Origin: CAJXYS01 sp913063035
Lineage (GTDB): Bacteria > Pseudomonadota > Alphaproteobacteria > Rhodobacterales > Rhodobacteraceae
Reading direction: 5' to 3'
Assembly (NCBI RefSeq): GCF_050586465.1
Contig: NZ_JBOCEG010000005.1
Span: 186,001 to 250,000 of the forward strand
DNA: 64,000 nt
The notes beneath the pieces are model-generated. The model did no database searches and was not told the DNA's origin. It worked only from the letters and a program-made list of their open reading frames with translations. Of the stretch, positions 32,948 to 41,465 are shown in pieces (position 1 is the stretch's first letter; each line of letters opens with the position of its first letter). Position numbers and translations under genes: made by a program.

Positions 32948-34126
32948 TCAATCCTTCAGGCCCGAGGACTGATACAGCATCCAGTCCACGACGAAATTCA
33001 CCGCCACGGTCAAGAGCGCGATCGCGCCGGCCGCCATCAGCGGCAGGGCCGCGGTCAGCGGGCTGACGCCGGCAAAATTGATGAACTGGCTGAGATCGCG
33101 CACCATCGTGCCCCAGTCCGCCAGCGGCGGCTGGATCCCGACGCCGAGGAACGACAGCGCGGCGATGGTCAGGAAGACGAAGCAGAAGCGCAGCCCGAAT
33201 TCCGCCAGCAGCGGCGCATAGGCGTTCGGCAGGATCTCGCGGAAGATCAGGTAGGTCAGCGTCTCGCCCCGAAGCTTCGCCGCCTCGATATAGTCCATCA
33301 CCACGATATTCGCGCCCACCGCCCGGGACAGCCGGAACACACGGGTGGAATCGAGCACCGCGATGATGACGATCATGTAGACCGTCAGCAGCCATTTCTC
33401 GGACCCGGCCCAGGCCGACGCGATGGTCATCAGCAAGAGCGCGAAGATCAGCGACGGGATCGCCATCAGCACGTCCACGCCGCGGCTGAGCAGCTGGTCG
33501 AGCCAGCCCCCGAGCGTCGCCGCGAGAAAGCCGAGACTGGCCCCAAGCAGGAACGCCAGGCAGGTGGTGACGAAGGCGATGCCGACGGTGTTCTGCGCGC
33601 CGTAGATCAGCCGGCTCAGCAGGTCCCGGCCGATCTGGTCCGTGCCGAGCAGGAACCGCGGATCGCCACCGGTCTCGGGATTGCCGCCCGGCAGGACGTT
33701 GACCCGCTCGAAGACCTGTTCCTGGCCGAAGGGCGCCAGCACGTCGGCGAAGATCGCCACCACGGCATAGACCAGGATCACGAGGATACCGAACGCCGCC
33801 GTCAGCGGCATCTTGCGGAACAGCTTGCGGGTGCCCGGTGTGCCGACATGCCGCCCGAGCAGCCGGAAAGCCCAGCCCGCCGCCGCGAAGAACAGGAAGC
33901 CCTGCACGGCCCAGCGGAAGAAGACGACCCGGTCGACGAAGTAGAGCTGCACCGTCCAGTAAAGCGCCGCCGCCGCGAGCAGGAAGCCGAAGGCGACCGC
34001 GTAACTCATGTCGCGGAAATAGGGGCGGGTGCGCGGGTGCGGCAGCTGCTGGCCGGCCCAGCGAAAGACCCAGGCGCCCCCGAAAAGGATCGCGGCCCAG
34101 AGCGCGATATGGAGCCAGACGCTCAT
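32948..34126 (-). CDS. Peptide-type ABC transporter permease (DppC-like) with extra N-terminal helices
   Basis: A 392-residue inner-membrane permease. The C-terminal 280 residues are a standard DppC/OppC domain, with the LLGTDQIGRDLLSRLIYGA segment and the ATPase-contacting EAAKLRGETLTYLIFREILP (EAA) loop. Unusually, about 105 residues precede the normal start (FRKMPLTAAFGIL) and hold three further predicted helices (about 5-25, 41-65 and 72-92). DppC proteins are usually about 300 residues. The start overlaps the upstream permease stop by four bases, confirming the long form. Confidence 0.92.
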   Translation of the reverse strand: MSVWLHIALWAAILFGGAWVFRWAGQQLPHPRTRPYFRDMSYAVAFGFLLAAAALYWTVQLYFVDRVVFFRWAVQGFLFFAAAGWAFRLLGRHVGTPGTRKLFRKMPLTAAFGILVILVYAVVAIFADVLAPFGQEQVFERVNVLPGGNPETGGDPRFLLGTDQIGRDLLSRLIYGAQNTVGIAFVTTCLAFLLGASLGFLAATLGGWLDQLLSRGVDVLMAIPSLIFALLLMTIASAWAGSEKWLLTVYMIVIIAVLDSTRVFRLSRAVGANIVVMDYIEAAKLRGETLTYLIFREILPNAYAPLLAEFGLRFCFVFLTIAALSFLGVGIQPPLADWGTMVRDLSQFINFAGVSPLTAALPLMAAGAIALLTVAVNFVVDWMLYQSSGLKD

Positions 34127-35121
34127 TTCGGATGCCTCAGCCGCGGGTTGGACAGGATCGACAGGATGTCGGCCAGCAGGTTCAGCAGGATATAGGCGGC
34201 CGCGAAGATCAGGCAGCAGGCCTGCACCACGGGAATGTCGCGGATCTTCACGCTATCGACGAAGAGCTGCCCGATGCCGGGATAGACGAAGACCACCTCG
34301 ACCACGACCACCCCGGTGATCAGGTAGGCGAGGTTCAGCGCGATGACGTTGATGATCGGCGCCAGCGCGTTGGGCAGCGCGTGCTTGACGATCACCCGCA
34401 GCGGCGAAATGCCCTTGAGCCGCGCCATCTCGATATAGGGGCTGGCGAGCAGGTTGATGATCGCGGCCCGCGTCATCCGCATCATGTGCGCCGTGACCAC
34501 CAGGGTCAGGGTCAGCGCCGGCAGCAGCGTGCGCTCCAGCCGTTCGCCGAAGGACATGTCCGCGTAGATGTTCGACAGCGACGGCAGCATCGGGTTCAGC
34601 ACCGCGAGGAACAGGATCAGGATATAGGCGAGGAAGAATTCCGGGCTCGAGATCGAGGTCAGCGTCCCGATATTGGCCGCGCGGTCGAAGATCGAGTTGC
34701 GGAAGAGCGCCGCCAGAACCCCCAGGATCAGCGAGAACGGCACCGCGATGGCGGCCGTCACCCCGGCCAGGAAAAGGGTGTTCTCGAAGCGCGGCGCGAC
34801 CTGTGCCGCCACGCTGCCAAGCCCGCTTCCGGTTTCCGCCCCGGTGAAACTGCGGAAGTTCGCGGCGGCGAAGCTGGTGCCGAAATCGCCCTGCAGCACC
34901 CCGCCCAGCCAGTCGAAATACCGCGTGATCGGCGGCTTATCGAGACCGAGATCGCGGCGGATGGCCTCCACCGCTTCCGGCGTCGCCCCCTGCCCGAGAA
35001 TGGCCTGCGCGAAGTCGCCCGGCAGCATGTTCACCGCGGCGAAGATGATGACTGAGACGAAGAACAGCGTGACCAGACCGAGTCCCAGGCGCTGCGCGAT
35101 GATACGGGCTACGGATTGCAC
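34123..35121 (-). CDS. Peptide-type ABC transporter permease (DppB-like)
   Basis: A 332-residue DppB/OppB-type permease, with the N-terminal helix LVTLFFVSVIIFAAVNMLPG, the LDKPPITRYFDWLGGVLQGD periplasmic segment and the EAA-loop segment MARLKGISPLRVIVKHALPN. The GTG at 35121 is chosen because a GGGGGAG ribosome site lies just upstream and the protein then begins as the family does (VQSVARIIAQRLGL); an ATG at 35184 would add 21 unrelated residues encoded by the inverted repeat. It is the first gene of the ABC operon. Confidence 0.9.
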   Translation of the reverse strand: MQSVARIIAQRLGLGLVTLFFVSVIIFAAVNMLPGDFAQAILGQGATPEAVEAIRRDLGLDKPPITRYFDWLGGVLQGDFGTSFAAANFRSFTGAETGSGLGSVAAQVAPRFENTLFLAGVTAAIAVPFSLILGVLAALFRNSIFDRAANIGTLTSISSPEFFLAYILILFLAVLNPMLPSLSNIYADMSFGERLERTLLPALTLTLVVTAHMMRMTRAAIINLLASPYIEMARLKGISPLRVIVKHALPNALAPIINVIALNLAYLITGVVVVEVVFVYPGIGQLFVDSVKIRDIPVVQACCLIFAAAYILLNLLADILSILSNPRLRHPK

Positions 35122-35136
35122 CCGTGCTCCCCCGGT

Positions 35137-35187
35137 TGTTTGTGTCGTTTTCAGACACGTTAACGGCTGAAAACGACATGTCAAACA
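35137..35187. promoter_or_regulatory. Large inverted repeat upstream of the ABC operon, candidate operator
   Basis: GTCGTTTTCAG (35144-35154) and CTGAAAACGAC (35167-35177) are perfect inverted copies around 12 nt; the pairing extends one more T-A base pair and, past a 3-nt bulge, by TGTTTG (35137-35142) with CAAACA (35182-35187). On the minus strand a TTGACA (35184-35179) sits at its upstream edge, as a -35 box would, so the dyad would cover the promoter. A terminator role for the upstream pip gene is less likely because no T-run follows. Confidence 0.6.
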
Positions 35188-35208
35188 GCCAAGAGGGTCG
35201 GGGCCGCT

Positions 35209-36171
35209 TTACCCGGCCGAAAGGCTTACCCGCATGCGATCCATCACCCGCAAGAGCTCGCCGCTGATCCCCGGCTCGGACAGGGCGTGTCCGGCGGTGG
35301 GCACCATGCGCAGGTCGGATTTCGGCCAGCGCCGGGACAGCTTCCGCGCAGAGGCCGGCGGGCAGATCATGTCGTAGCGGCCCTGCACGACGACCCCGGG
35401 AATATGGGCGATCCGATCCATGTTCGCCAGGATCTGGCCGTCCCGTTCCAGGAAGCCGGCATTGTGGAAATAGTGGTTCTCGAGCCGCGCGAAGGCGCGC
35501 GCGTAATCGGCCGGGCTCTCGCCCGGGTGGCGGTCCTGTTCGAGCGCGGCCAGCGCGTTTTCCCAGGCGACCCAGGCGCGCGCGCAGCGCGTCTGCTCGG
35601 CCATGTCGTCCCCGAAAAGCCGCGCGTGATAGGCGGCGATGGGCGCGTCGCGCTCGGCCTCGGGCAGGGGCGCGAGGAACTTGTCCCATTCCTCGGGCCA
35701 GAAGAGCGCGGCGCCGCCGCCGTAGAACCAGTCAAGCTCGGCCCGGGTCATCAGGAAGACGCCCCGCAGGATCAGCGCCGTGGCGCGCTCCGGATGGGTC
35801 TGCGCGTAGATCAGCGCCAGCGTGGCCCCCCAGGACCCGCCGAAAACCGCCCAGCGGTCGATCCCGAGCGTCTCGCGGATGCGTTCGATATCGGCGACGA
35901 GATGCCAGGTCGTGTTCGCCTCGACGCTGGCATGGGGCCGCGAGCGGCCACAGCCCCGCTGGTCGAAGAGCACCACGCGATAGCTCGCCGGATCGAAGTA
36001 GCGCCGCATCGCCGGGCTGCAGCCGCCGCCCGGCCCGCCATGCAGCACGACCACCGGGATCCCGGTGGGATTGCCGCATTGCTCGACATAGACGCGGTGT
36101 CCGTCACCCACGTCCAGCACGCGCTGGTCGAAGGGGGCCACCTGCCGGTAGAGGGTCGGCACTGTGCGCAT
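35209..36171 (-). CDS. pip: Proline iminopeptidase
   Basis: Pip removes N-terminal proline from peptides; it is a cytosolic alpha/beta hydrolase. The 320-residue protein has the oxyanion segment LHGGPGGGCSP, FDQRGCGRS, the nucleophile elbow FGGSWGATLAL with its Ser, and a C-terminal GHALSEPG with the catalytic His. The ATG at 36171 (MRTVPTLYRQVAPF) matches the family N-terminus; 36192 would add seven residues. It lies upstream of the peptide ABC operon on the same strand, 87 bases away, which suggests, without proving, a link to peptide use. Confidence 0.93.
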   Translation of the reverse strand: MRTVPTLYRQVAPFDQRVLDVGDGHRVYVEQCGNPTGIPVVVLHGGPGGGCSPAMRRYFDPASYRVVLFDQRGCGRSRPHASVEANTTWHLVADIERIRETLGIDRWAVFGGSWGATLALIYAQTHPERATALILRGVFLMTRAELDWFYGGGAALFWPEEWDKFLAPLPEAERDAPIAAYHARLFGDDMAEQTRCARAWVAWENALAALEQDRHPGESPADYARAFARLENHYFHNAGFLERDGQILANMDRIAHIPGVVVQGRYDMICPPASARKLSRRWPKSDLRMVPTAGHALSEPGISGELLRVMDRMRVSLSAG

Positions 36172-36254
36172 TTTGCTTACGGACTTTTCCATGAACGGCC
36201 TATATAGAGCGGGGACGCCACCAGCCACCTTTGCAACTCGCGTTGGAGATGTCC

Positions 36255-36998
36255 ATGCAGTCCGCCAGCACGATCGATCCCGCCGAAGTCGCCAAGTTCG
36301 AGGCCATGGCGGCCGAGTGGTGGGACCCGAACGGCAAGTTCAAGCCGCTGCACATGCTCAACCCCTGCCGCCTCGACTACATCGTCGGCCAGATCGCCGC
36401 CGAATTCGACCGCGACCCGACCGCAGAGGCGCCCTTCGCCGGGCTCCGGCTGCTGGATATCGGCTGCGGCGGCGGGCTGCTGTCCGAACCGATGGCGCGC
36501 CTCGGCGCGGCGGTGGTCGGCGCGGACGCGGCCGCGCGCAACATTCCCGTGGCCGAGCTTCACGCGCGACAGGCGGGGCTCGAGATCGACTACCGCCACA
36601 CCAGCGCCGAGGCCCTGGCCGCCGCGGGCGAGACCTTCGACGTCGTGCTCAACATGGAAGTGGTCGAACACGTGGCCGACCCGCTCTCCTATCTCACGGC
36701 CTGCCAGCAGCTGCTGAACCCCGGCGGGCTGATGGTCTGCTCGACCATCAACCGCAATGCCAAGAGCTTCGCCATGGCCATTGTGGGGGCGGAATACGTC
36801 ATGCGCTGGCTGCCGAAAGGCACGCATGAATGGTCCAAGTTCATCACCCCCGACGAGCTTTATGCGCTCCTGCGCGAGGCCGGTCTGGAGCCTGTCGACC
36901 GCAAGGGGTTCGTCTTCAACCCGGTCAGCTGGTCCTGGGGCCTCTCCGCCCGCGACCTGTCGGTGAACTACGTGACCGCCAGCGTGAAGCGCGCCTGA
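36255..36998 (+). CDS. ubiG: Ubiquinone biosynthesis O-methyltransferase
   Basis: UbiG performs both O-methylations in ubiquinone synthesis, using SAM. The 247-residue protein has DPAEVAKFEAMAAEWWDP at the start, motif I LLDIGCGGGLLSEPMARLG, and the membrane-association segment VVGAEYVMRWLPKGTHEW. The ATG at 36255 is set by a GGAG six bases upstream; frames from 36231 (TTG) and 36249 are less likely. It is divergent from pip, with a TATATA element at 36201-36206 between the two that may be its -10 box. Confidence 0.96.
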   Translation: MQSASTIDPAEVAKFEAMAAEWWDPNGKFKPLHMLNPCRLDYIVGQIAAEFDRDPTAEAPFAGLRLLDIGCGGGLLSEPMARLGAAVVGADAAARNIPVAELHARQAGLEIDYRHTSAEALAAAGETFDVVLNMEVVEHVADPLSYLTACQQLLNPGGLMVCSTINRNAKSFAMAIVGAEYVMRWLPKGTHEWSKFITPDELYALLREAGLEPVDRKGFVFNPVSWSWGLSARDLSVNYVTASVKRA

Positions 36999-37027
36999 CC
37001 GCAGCTCGGCCGCCCAAGCTCGGCATC

Positions 37028-37049
37028 GGCCGGGCCCTGCCCGGCCTTT
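37028..37049 (+). terminator. Intrinsic terminator after ubiG
   Basis: GGCCGGGC (37028-37035) and GCCCGGCC (37039-37046) form an 8-bp stem with a 3-nt loop, followed by TTT. It lies about 30 bases past the ubiG stop. Confidence 0.75.
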
Positions 37050-37139
37050 CCCGGCAGAAAGAACGGGCCCCGCGGCCGCGCAGCGGGTGCGGGGTGAGGA
37101 AAGGCGCGGCGCCGGAGGCGCCTCCGCAGGGTTCCCGCC

Positions 37140-37583
37140 TCAGCCGTCGTCTTCCAGCCGGTTGCGCAGCTCGCGCAGCACCGGCAGCGCCGCGCGCACC
37201 TTCTCGGCGCCGATCGCGCGCACCACGTCGTGCAGGATCGGGCCGATGGCCGCGATCGCCGCGTCGCGGGCCGACCGCCCGGCCGGGCTGATCGAGACGA
37301 GCTTGCGGCGCGCGTCGTCCCAGTCGGGCCGGATATGGACGTATCCGGCCACCTCGAGCTTGTGCAGCGTGTTGGTCATCGCCCCGCGGGTCAGGTGAAA
37401 GCTGCGCGCCAGCTGCGCCGGGGTGCGTTCGGCGTTGAGCCGGGCGAGGTGGTTCAGCACCGAGAAATGGCTGAGTTCCATCCCCTTGGGCAGCGCCCGC
37501 GAGATCCGGTTGCGCGCCAGCTGGTCGGCCATGAAGATCTCGCCGAAAAGCGCGACGGCCAGGGGATCGTTCGGTTCACTCAT
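37140..37583 (-). CDS. MarR family transcriptional regulator
   Basis: A 147-residue winged-helix regulator. It shows the MarR pattern: an N-terminal dimer helix, HFSVLNHLARL, the recognition region TPAQLARSFHLTRGAMTNTLHKLE and the wing DDARRKLVSISPAG. Ligand and targets are unknown. Its start overlaps the nitrilase-family gene by four bases, so it is the last gene of a run with comF, grxC and the hydrolase, and is not placed as an autoregulated divergent gene. Confidence 0.92.
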   Translation of the reverse strand: MSEPNDPLAVALFGEIFMADQLARNRISRALPKGMELSHFSVLNHLARLNAERTPAQLARSFHLTRGAMTNTLHKLEVAGYVHIRPDWDDARRKLVSISPAGRSARDAAIAAIGPILHDVVRAIGAEKVRAALPVLRELRNRLEDDG

Positions 37584-38413
37584 GGCGCGCCATCATAGGG
37601 CCGGTCATGGCCGATCGCGGGCACGCGCCGGCGCGCCCGGTCCACCGCGTCCATGTCGAGATCGACGAGGGTCACGTCGGGCGCCGTGCCGCCATCGGCC
37701 AGCACCTCGCCCCAGGGCCCCACCGCCAGGCTGTGCCCATGGGTTTCCCGGGCCTTGCCGCGGCTGGCCGCGTGCTGCCCGGTCTGCGCCGGGGCCAGGA
37801 CGAAACAGCCGGTCTCGATGGCGCGGGCCCGCAACAGCGTTTCCCAATGCGCCGCACCCGTCACCGGCGAGAAGGCCGCGGGCACCGACAGGATGCGGGC
37901 GCCGGCCTTGGCGAGATCGCGGTAGAGATGTGGAAAACGCATGTCGTAGCAGACGGTCATCCCCAGCCCGCCCCAGGGCGTTTCGGCCAGAACCATACGG
38001 TCGCCGGGGCGGAAACCGCTCGATTCCCGGTAGGACTCGGTCTCGGAGATGTCCACGTCGAACATGTGGATCTTGTCGTAGCGCGCCGCGATCTCTCCCC
38101 CGGGTGTCACGAGAAGGCTGCGATTCGCAAACCGGCCCTCGGGGTCATCGGTCCGCAGCGCCAGCGACCCGATCAGCAGCCAGACCTCCAGCTCCGCCGC
38201 GACGGTGCGGAGCCGGGCCAGCGTCGGATCGTCCGCTTCATGGTGAAGATGGGCCCGCTGATGGGTTCGGCTCGTGGAGACGATGTTCGTCACCTCGGGC
38301 GTCAGCACCAGCTCGGCACCGGCGGCCGCGGCCTCGCGCACCCGCGCCTCCGTCACCGGCAGGTTCTCGTCCGGCAGATCCGAGGCCGTGAGCTGGACGA
38401 GACCGGCGCGCAT
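37580..38413 (-). CDS. Carbon-nitrogen hydrolase (Nit1-like)
   Basis: A 277-residue nitrilase-superfamily amidase. The catalytic triad is visible as Glu40 (ELVLTPEV), Lys114 (RYDKIHMFDVDI) and Cys155 (TVCYDMRFP). Sequence around these residues resembles Nit1/NIT-type deaminated glutathione amidases, which repair deaminated glutathione; the adjacent glutaredoxin gene fits this. Substrate is nevertheless inferred. Three bases separate it from grxC and four overlap with marR, indicating one operon. Confidence 0.9.
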   Translation of the reverse strand: MRAGLVQLTASDLPDENLPVTEARVREAAAAGAELVLTPEVTNIVSTSRTHQRAHLHHEADDPTLARLRTVAAELEVWLLIGSLALRTDDPEGRFANRSLLVTPGGEIAARYDKIHMFDVDISETESYRESSGFRPGDRMVLAETPWGGLGMTVCYDMRFPHLYRDLAKAGARILSVPAAFSPVTGAAHWETLLRARAIETGCFVLAPAQTGQHAASRGKARETHGHSLAVGPWGEVLADGGTAPDVTLVDLDMDAVDRARRRVPAIGHDRPYDGAP

Positions 38414-38416
38414 GGG

Positions 38417-38677
38417 TCAGCCCGCCTTCAGCATCGGGTCGAGCTTGCCGGCACGTTCCAGCGCGTAAAGCTCGTCGCAGCCGCCCACATGGGCGCCGTC
38501 GATGAAGATCTGCGGCACGGTGTAACCGCCACCCGCGCGTTTCACCATCTCGGCGCGCCGCTCGGGATCGCGGCCGACGTCGATCTCGGCGAAGCCGACG
38601 CCCTTCTTTTTCAGAAGCCGCTTGGCGGCGATGCAGAACCCGCAGAAGCGGGTCGTGTAAATCTCGACCTGTGACAT
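38417..38677 (-). CDS. grxC: Glutaredoxin 3
   Basis: An 86-residue class I glutaredoxin with dithiol site CGFC at 12-15, the TVPQIFIDG cis-proline loop and the GGCDELYALE glutathione-binding end. It reduces protein disulfides and glutathione mixed disulfides in the cytosol. The active site carries Phe where E. coli Grx3 has Tyr, a common alphaproteobacterial variant. It lies 33 bases downstream of comF and has its own candidate promoter. Confidence 0.95.
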   Translation of the reverse strand: MSQVEIYTTRFCGFCIAAKRLLKKKGVGFAEIDVGRDPERRAEMVKRAGGGYTVPQIFIDGAHVGGCDELYALERAGKLDPMLKAG

Positions 38678-38699
38678 CCGGTTACCCTTTCCTCGGGGG

Positions 38700-38727
38700 A
38701 CTATAGGGATTTAGGTAACCTTCGCAA
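38700..38727 (-). promoter_or_regulatory. Candidate promoter for grxC with flanking inverted repeat
   Basis: On the minus strand TTGCGA (38727-38722) and TATAGT (38705-38700) are separated by 16 bases, the -35 lying within the end of comF. GGTTACC at 38680-38686 and GGTAACC at 38714-38720 form a 7-bp inverted repeat straddling it, which may be chance. Confidence 0.45.
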
Positions 38728-39445
38728 CGCGCGCCAGAACCGCGACATCGACGCGCGCCCCGCCGGCGGCCAGCACGGCCTCGGCCGCCGCGGCCAGCGT
38801 GGCCCCGCTTGTCATCACGTCATCGACCAGCAGGACGGGCCGCCCTTCCGCCTGCGCCCCGTGGCGCGGATGCGGCCGCAGGCAGCCTGAAAGCGCCGCG
38901 TGACGCGCGTCGCGGCCCAGCCCGTCCAGCATCGGCGTCGGCCGTGACCGCACCAGCAAGTCCGGGCAGACGGCACAGCCCGTCTCGCGCCCAAGCGCGA
39001 CGGCAAGCAGCGCCGCCTGGTTGTAGCGCCGCGCGAAGAGCCGCCGCCAGTGCAGCGGGACCGGCACGATCAGCGTGTCGGGCGACAGCAGCGGCGCGGC
39101 CGCCCTTGCCATCCATGCCCCGGCCGGGCGCGCGAGATCGGTCCGGTCGCCGTGCTTCAGCCCGAGAACGAGCCGGCGCGCCGTGCCCTCGTAGCGCAGG
39201 GCCGCGCGCCCGCGCGCCCAGGGCCGGGGCGCCGCGAGACAGTCGTCGCAATGGAGGCTGGCCGGATCCTCGTCCGGCCCGGCCGCGGCGGCCAGCGGCT
39301 GGCCGCACATGTCGCACCCCGCACCCGACAGGAAGGCCATGTCCCGCCAGCAGGTCCCGCAGAGGCCGAACTCCGTCTCGACCGGGGCGGCACAGCCGAG
39401 GCATTGCGGCGGGTAGAGCAAACGGAGGGCGGATTGCAATCTCAC
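38711..39445 (-). CDS. comF: ComF family protein
   Basis: A 244-residue ComF/GntX-type protein: an N-terminal zinc-ribbon region with cysteine pairs at CLGC, CGTC, CDMC and CDDC (residues about 15-69), then a phosphoribosyltransferase-like domain with VPVPLHWRR, FNQ-like RRYNQAALLA and the PRPP loop LLVDDVMTSGATL. ComF proteins take part in DNA uptake and processing during natural transformation in several bacteria. It is divergent from the methyltransferase gene. Confidence 0.93.
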   Translation of the reverse strand: MRLQSALRLLYPPQCLGCAAPVETEFGLCGTCWRDMAFLSGAGCDMCGQPLAAAAGPDEDPASLHCDDCLAAPRPWARGRAALRYEGTARRLVLGLKHGDRTDLARPAGAWMARAAAPLLSPDTLIVPVPLHWRRLFARRYNQAALLAVALGRETGCAVCPDLLVRSRPTPMLDGLGRDARHAALSGCLRPHPRHGAQAEGRPVLLVDDVMTSGATLAAAAEAVLAAGGARVDVAVLARVAKVT

Positions 39446-39487
39446 GCGAAGGTCCTAGGTTGCGCCCATCTTGGTGGAGACCGCCCG

Positions 39488-40345
39488 ATGCAGACACCGA
39501 CACGCCTGACAGACCGCACCGCGCTGGCGCGTTTCCGCGCCCGGGCCCGGCGCGACCCGAACTCTGCACTCTTCCTGCACGATCGAGCGGCCTCCGAACT
39601 GCATGAAAGACTGGCCGAGGTTAAAAGGTCGTTTAGCGCGCCCGCCATCGTCACGGGCTTCCCCGAAGCCTGGGCCGGGGTTCTGCCGGGCGCGACCGTC
39701 GTTCCGGATGCCGAGACGCTGGACCTGCAGCCGGGGCGGCACGATCTCGTCGTGCATGCGCTGGCGCTCCACTGGGCCGACGACCCGGTCGGCCAGCTCG
39801 TGCAGTGCCGCCGGGCGCTGCAGGCGGACGGGCTGTTCATGGCCATGCTTTTCGGCGGCCAGACGCTGGCGGAACTGCGCGCCGCGCTGGCCGAGGCCGA
39901 ATCGCGCCTGACCGGCGGGCTCAGCCCCCGCGTGCTGCCGATGGGCGAGATCCGCGACCTGGGCGCGCTGTTGCAGCGGGCCGGGTTCGCGCTGCCCGTC
40001 GCCGACTCGGCCCCGCTGACCGTGCGCTATGAAAGCGCCTTTCACCTGATGCGCGATCTGCGCGCCATGGGCGAGACCAACGCGCTGGCCCAGCGCCACC
40101 GCGCACCGGCCCGCCGCGCCCTTTTCACCGAGGCCGCGCGCATCTATGCCGCGCATCACGCCGGGGCCGACGGGCGCGTCCCCGCCACGTTCGAAACCGT
40201 CTGGCTGACCGGCTGGGCGCCGCACGAGTCGCAGCAGAAACCCCAGCGGCCGGGCTCCGCCACGGCCCGCCTGGCGGATGCGCTCGGCACCGAGGAATAC
40301 GATCCGACCGCGACTCCGCGGCGTCTTGACCGTGACGGGTCATGA
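39488..40345 (+). CDS. Methyltransferase-fold protein (NDUFAF5/BioC-like)
   Basis: A 285-residue protein recognisable as the Rhodobacterales member of the class I methyltransferase group that includes NDUFAF5. The segments HDLVVHALALHWADDPVGQL and GLFMAMLFGGQTL are characteristic. The SAM-binding motif I (DxGxGxG) is not evident where expected (around residues 50-65), so activity is uncertain. The ATG at 39488 is used; the frame continues upstream through comF without support. It sits between comF (divergent) and hemH. Confidence 0.83.
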   Translation: MQTPTRLTDRTALARFRARARRDPNSALFLHDRAASELHERLAEVKRSFSAPAIVTGFPEAWAGVLPGATVVPDAETLDLQPGRHDLVVHALALHWADDPVGQLVQCRRALQADGLFMAMLFGGQTLAELRAALAEAESRLTGGLSPRVLPMGEIRDLGALLQRAGFALPVADSAPLTVRYESAFHLMRDLRAMGETNALAQRHRAPARRALFTEAARIYAAHHAGADGRVPATFETVWLTGWAPHESQQKPQRPGSATARLADALGTEEYDPTATPRRLDRDGS

Positions 40346-40387
40346 GCTAGGACAACGCCGGATGCCACAGGCCCGCGAGGACGAGAC

Positions 40388-41446
40388 ATGAACGACATGA
40401 CGCCGCCGACCCCCCTGCCCCACGCCCCCGCCGACCATCCCGCGGTCCGGTTCGGGAAAACCGGCGTCCTGATCGCCAATCTCGGCACCCCGGACGCGAC
40501 CGATTACTGGTCGATGCGCCGTTACCTGAACGAGTTCCTGTCGGACCGCCGGGTCATCGACTATTCGCCCTGGATCTGGCAGCCGCTTCTGCAGCTGGTC
40601 ATCCTGACCAAGCGGCCGTTCTCCTCGGGCGAGGCCTATCGCGGCATCTGGAACACCGAGGCGGATGAAAGCCCGCTGATGACCATCACCAAGGAGCAGA
40701 CGGCGAAGATCACGGAGCGCATGAAGCAGCGCTATGGCGACGACGTCATCGTCGATTTCTGCATGCGCTACGGCAACCCCTCGACCGAGTCCAGGGTCAA
40801 CGCCCTGATCGAGAAGGGCTGCGACCGCATCCTCTTCTTCCCGCTCTACCCGCATTATGCCGGCGCCACGAGCGCCACGGCGAACGACCAGTTCTTCCGG
40901 TCCCTGATGAAGGCCAAGTGGCAGCCGGCCGCGCGCACCGTTGCGCCCTATTTCGAGCATCCGCAATACATCGACGCGCTCGCGCGGTCGGTGGAAACGG
41001 CCTATGGCGACCTGGACGAGCGGCCGGACGTCCTGGTGACCTCCTATCACGGCGTGCCGAAGCGCTACCTGCTCGAAGGCGACCCCTATCACTGCCAGTG
41101 CCAGAAGACCTCGCGCCTGCTGAAGGAACGGCTCGGCTGGGAAGACGGCGAGATCGTCACCACCTTCCAGTCGCGCTTCGGACCCGAGGAATGGCTGAAG
41201 CCCTACACCGTCGAGGAAGTCGCCCGGCTTGCCGAGAGCGGCAAGAAGAAGATCGCCGTGATCGCGCCGGCCTTCTCGTCGGACTGCGTCGAGACGCTTG
41301 AGGAGATCAACGAGGAGATCAAGGAGAGCTTCGAGGAAGCGGGCGGCGAAAGCTTCACCTATATTCCCTGCCTCAACGCCGACGCGGCGCATATCGACGT
41401 GCTCTCGACCGTGATCGAGGACAACCTGAAGGGCTGGCTCGACTGA
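40388..41446 (+). CDS. hemH: Ferrochelatase
   Basis: HemH inserts ferrous iron into protoporphyrin IX, the last step of protoheme synthesis. The 352-residue protein shows GVLIANLGTPD, the FFPLYPHYAGATSAT segment, the catalytic His in SYHGVPKRYL and a C-terminal APAFSSDCVETLEEI. It starts 43 bases after the methyltransferase gene and may share a transcript. With hemD it is one of two heme genes in the window, 39 kb apart. Confidence 0.96.
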   Translation: MNDMTPPTPLPHAPADHPAVRFGKTGVLIANLGTPDATDYWSMRRYLNEFLSDRRVIDYSPWIWQPLLQLVILTKRPFSSGEAYRGIWNTEADESPLMTITKEQTAKITERMKQRYGDDVIVDFCMRYGNPSTESRVNALIEKGCDRILFFPLYPHYAGATSATANDQFFRSLMKAKWQPAARTVAPYFEHPQYIDALARSVETAYGDLDERPDVLVTSYHGVPKRYLLEGDPYHCQCQKTSRLLKERLGWEDGEIVTTFQSRFGPEEWLKPYTVEEVARLAESGKKKIAVIAPAFSSDCVETLEEINEEIKESFEEAGGESFTYIPCLNADAAHIDVLSTVIEDNLKGWLD

Positions 41447-41465
41447 ACCGGCGCGCGCGGGCGGC

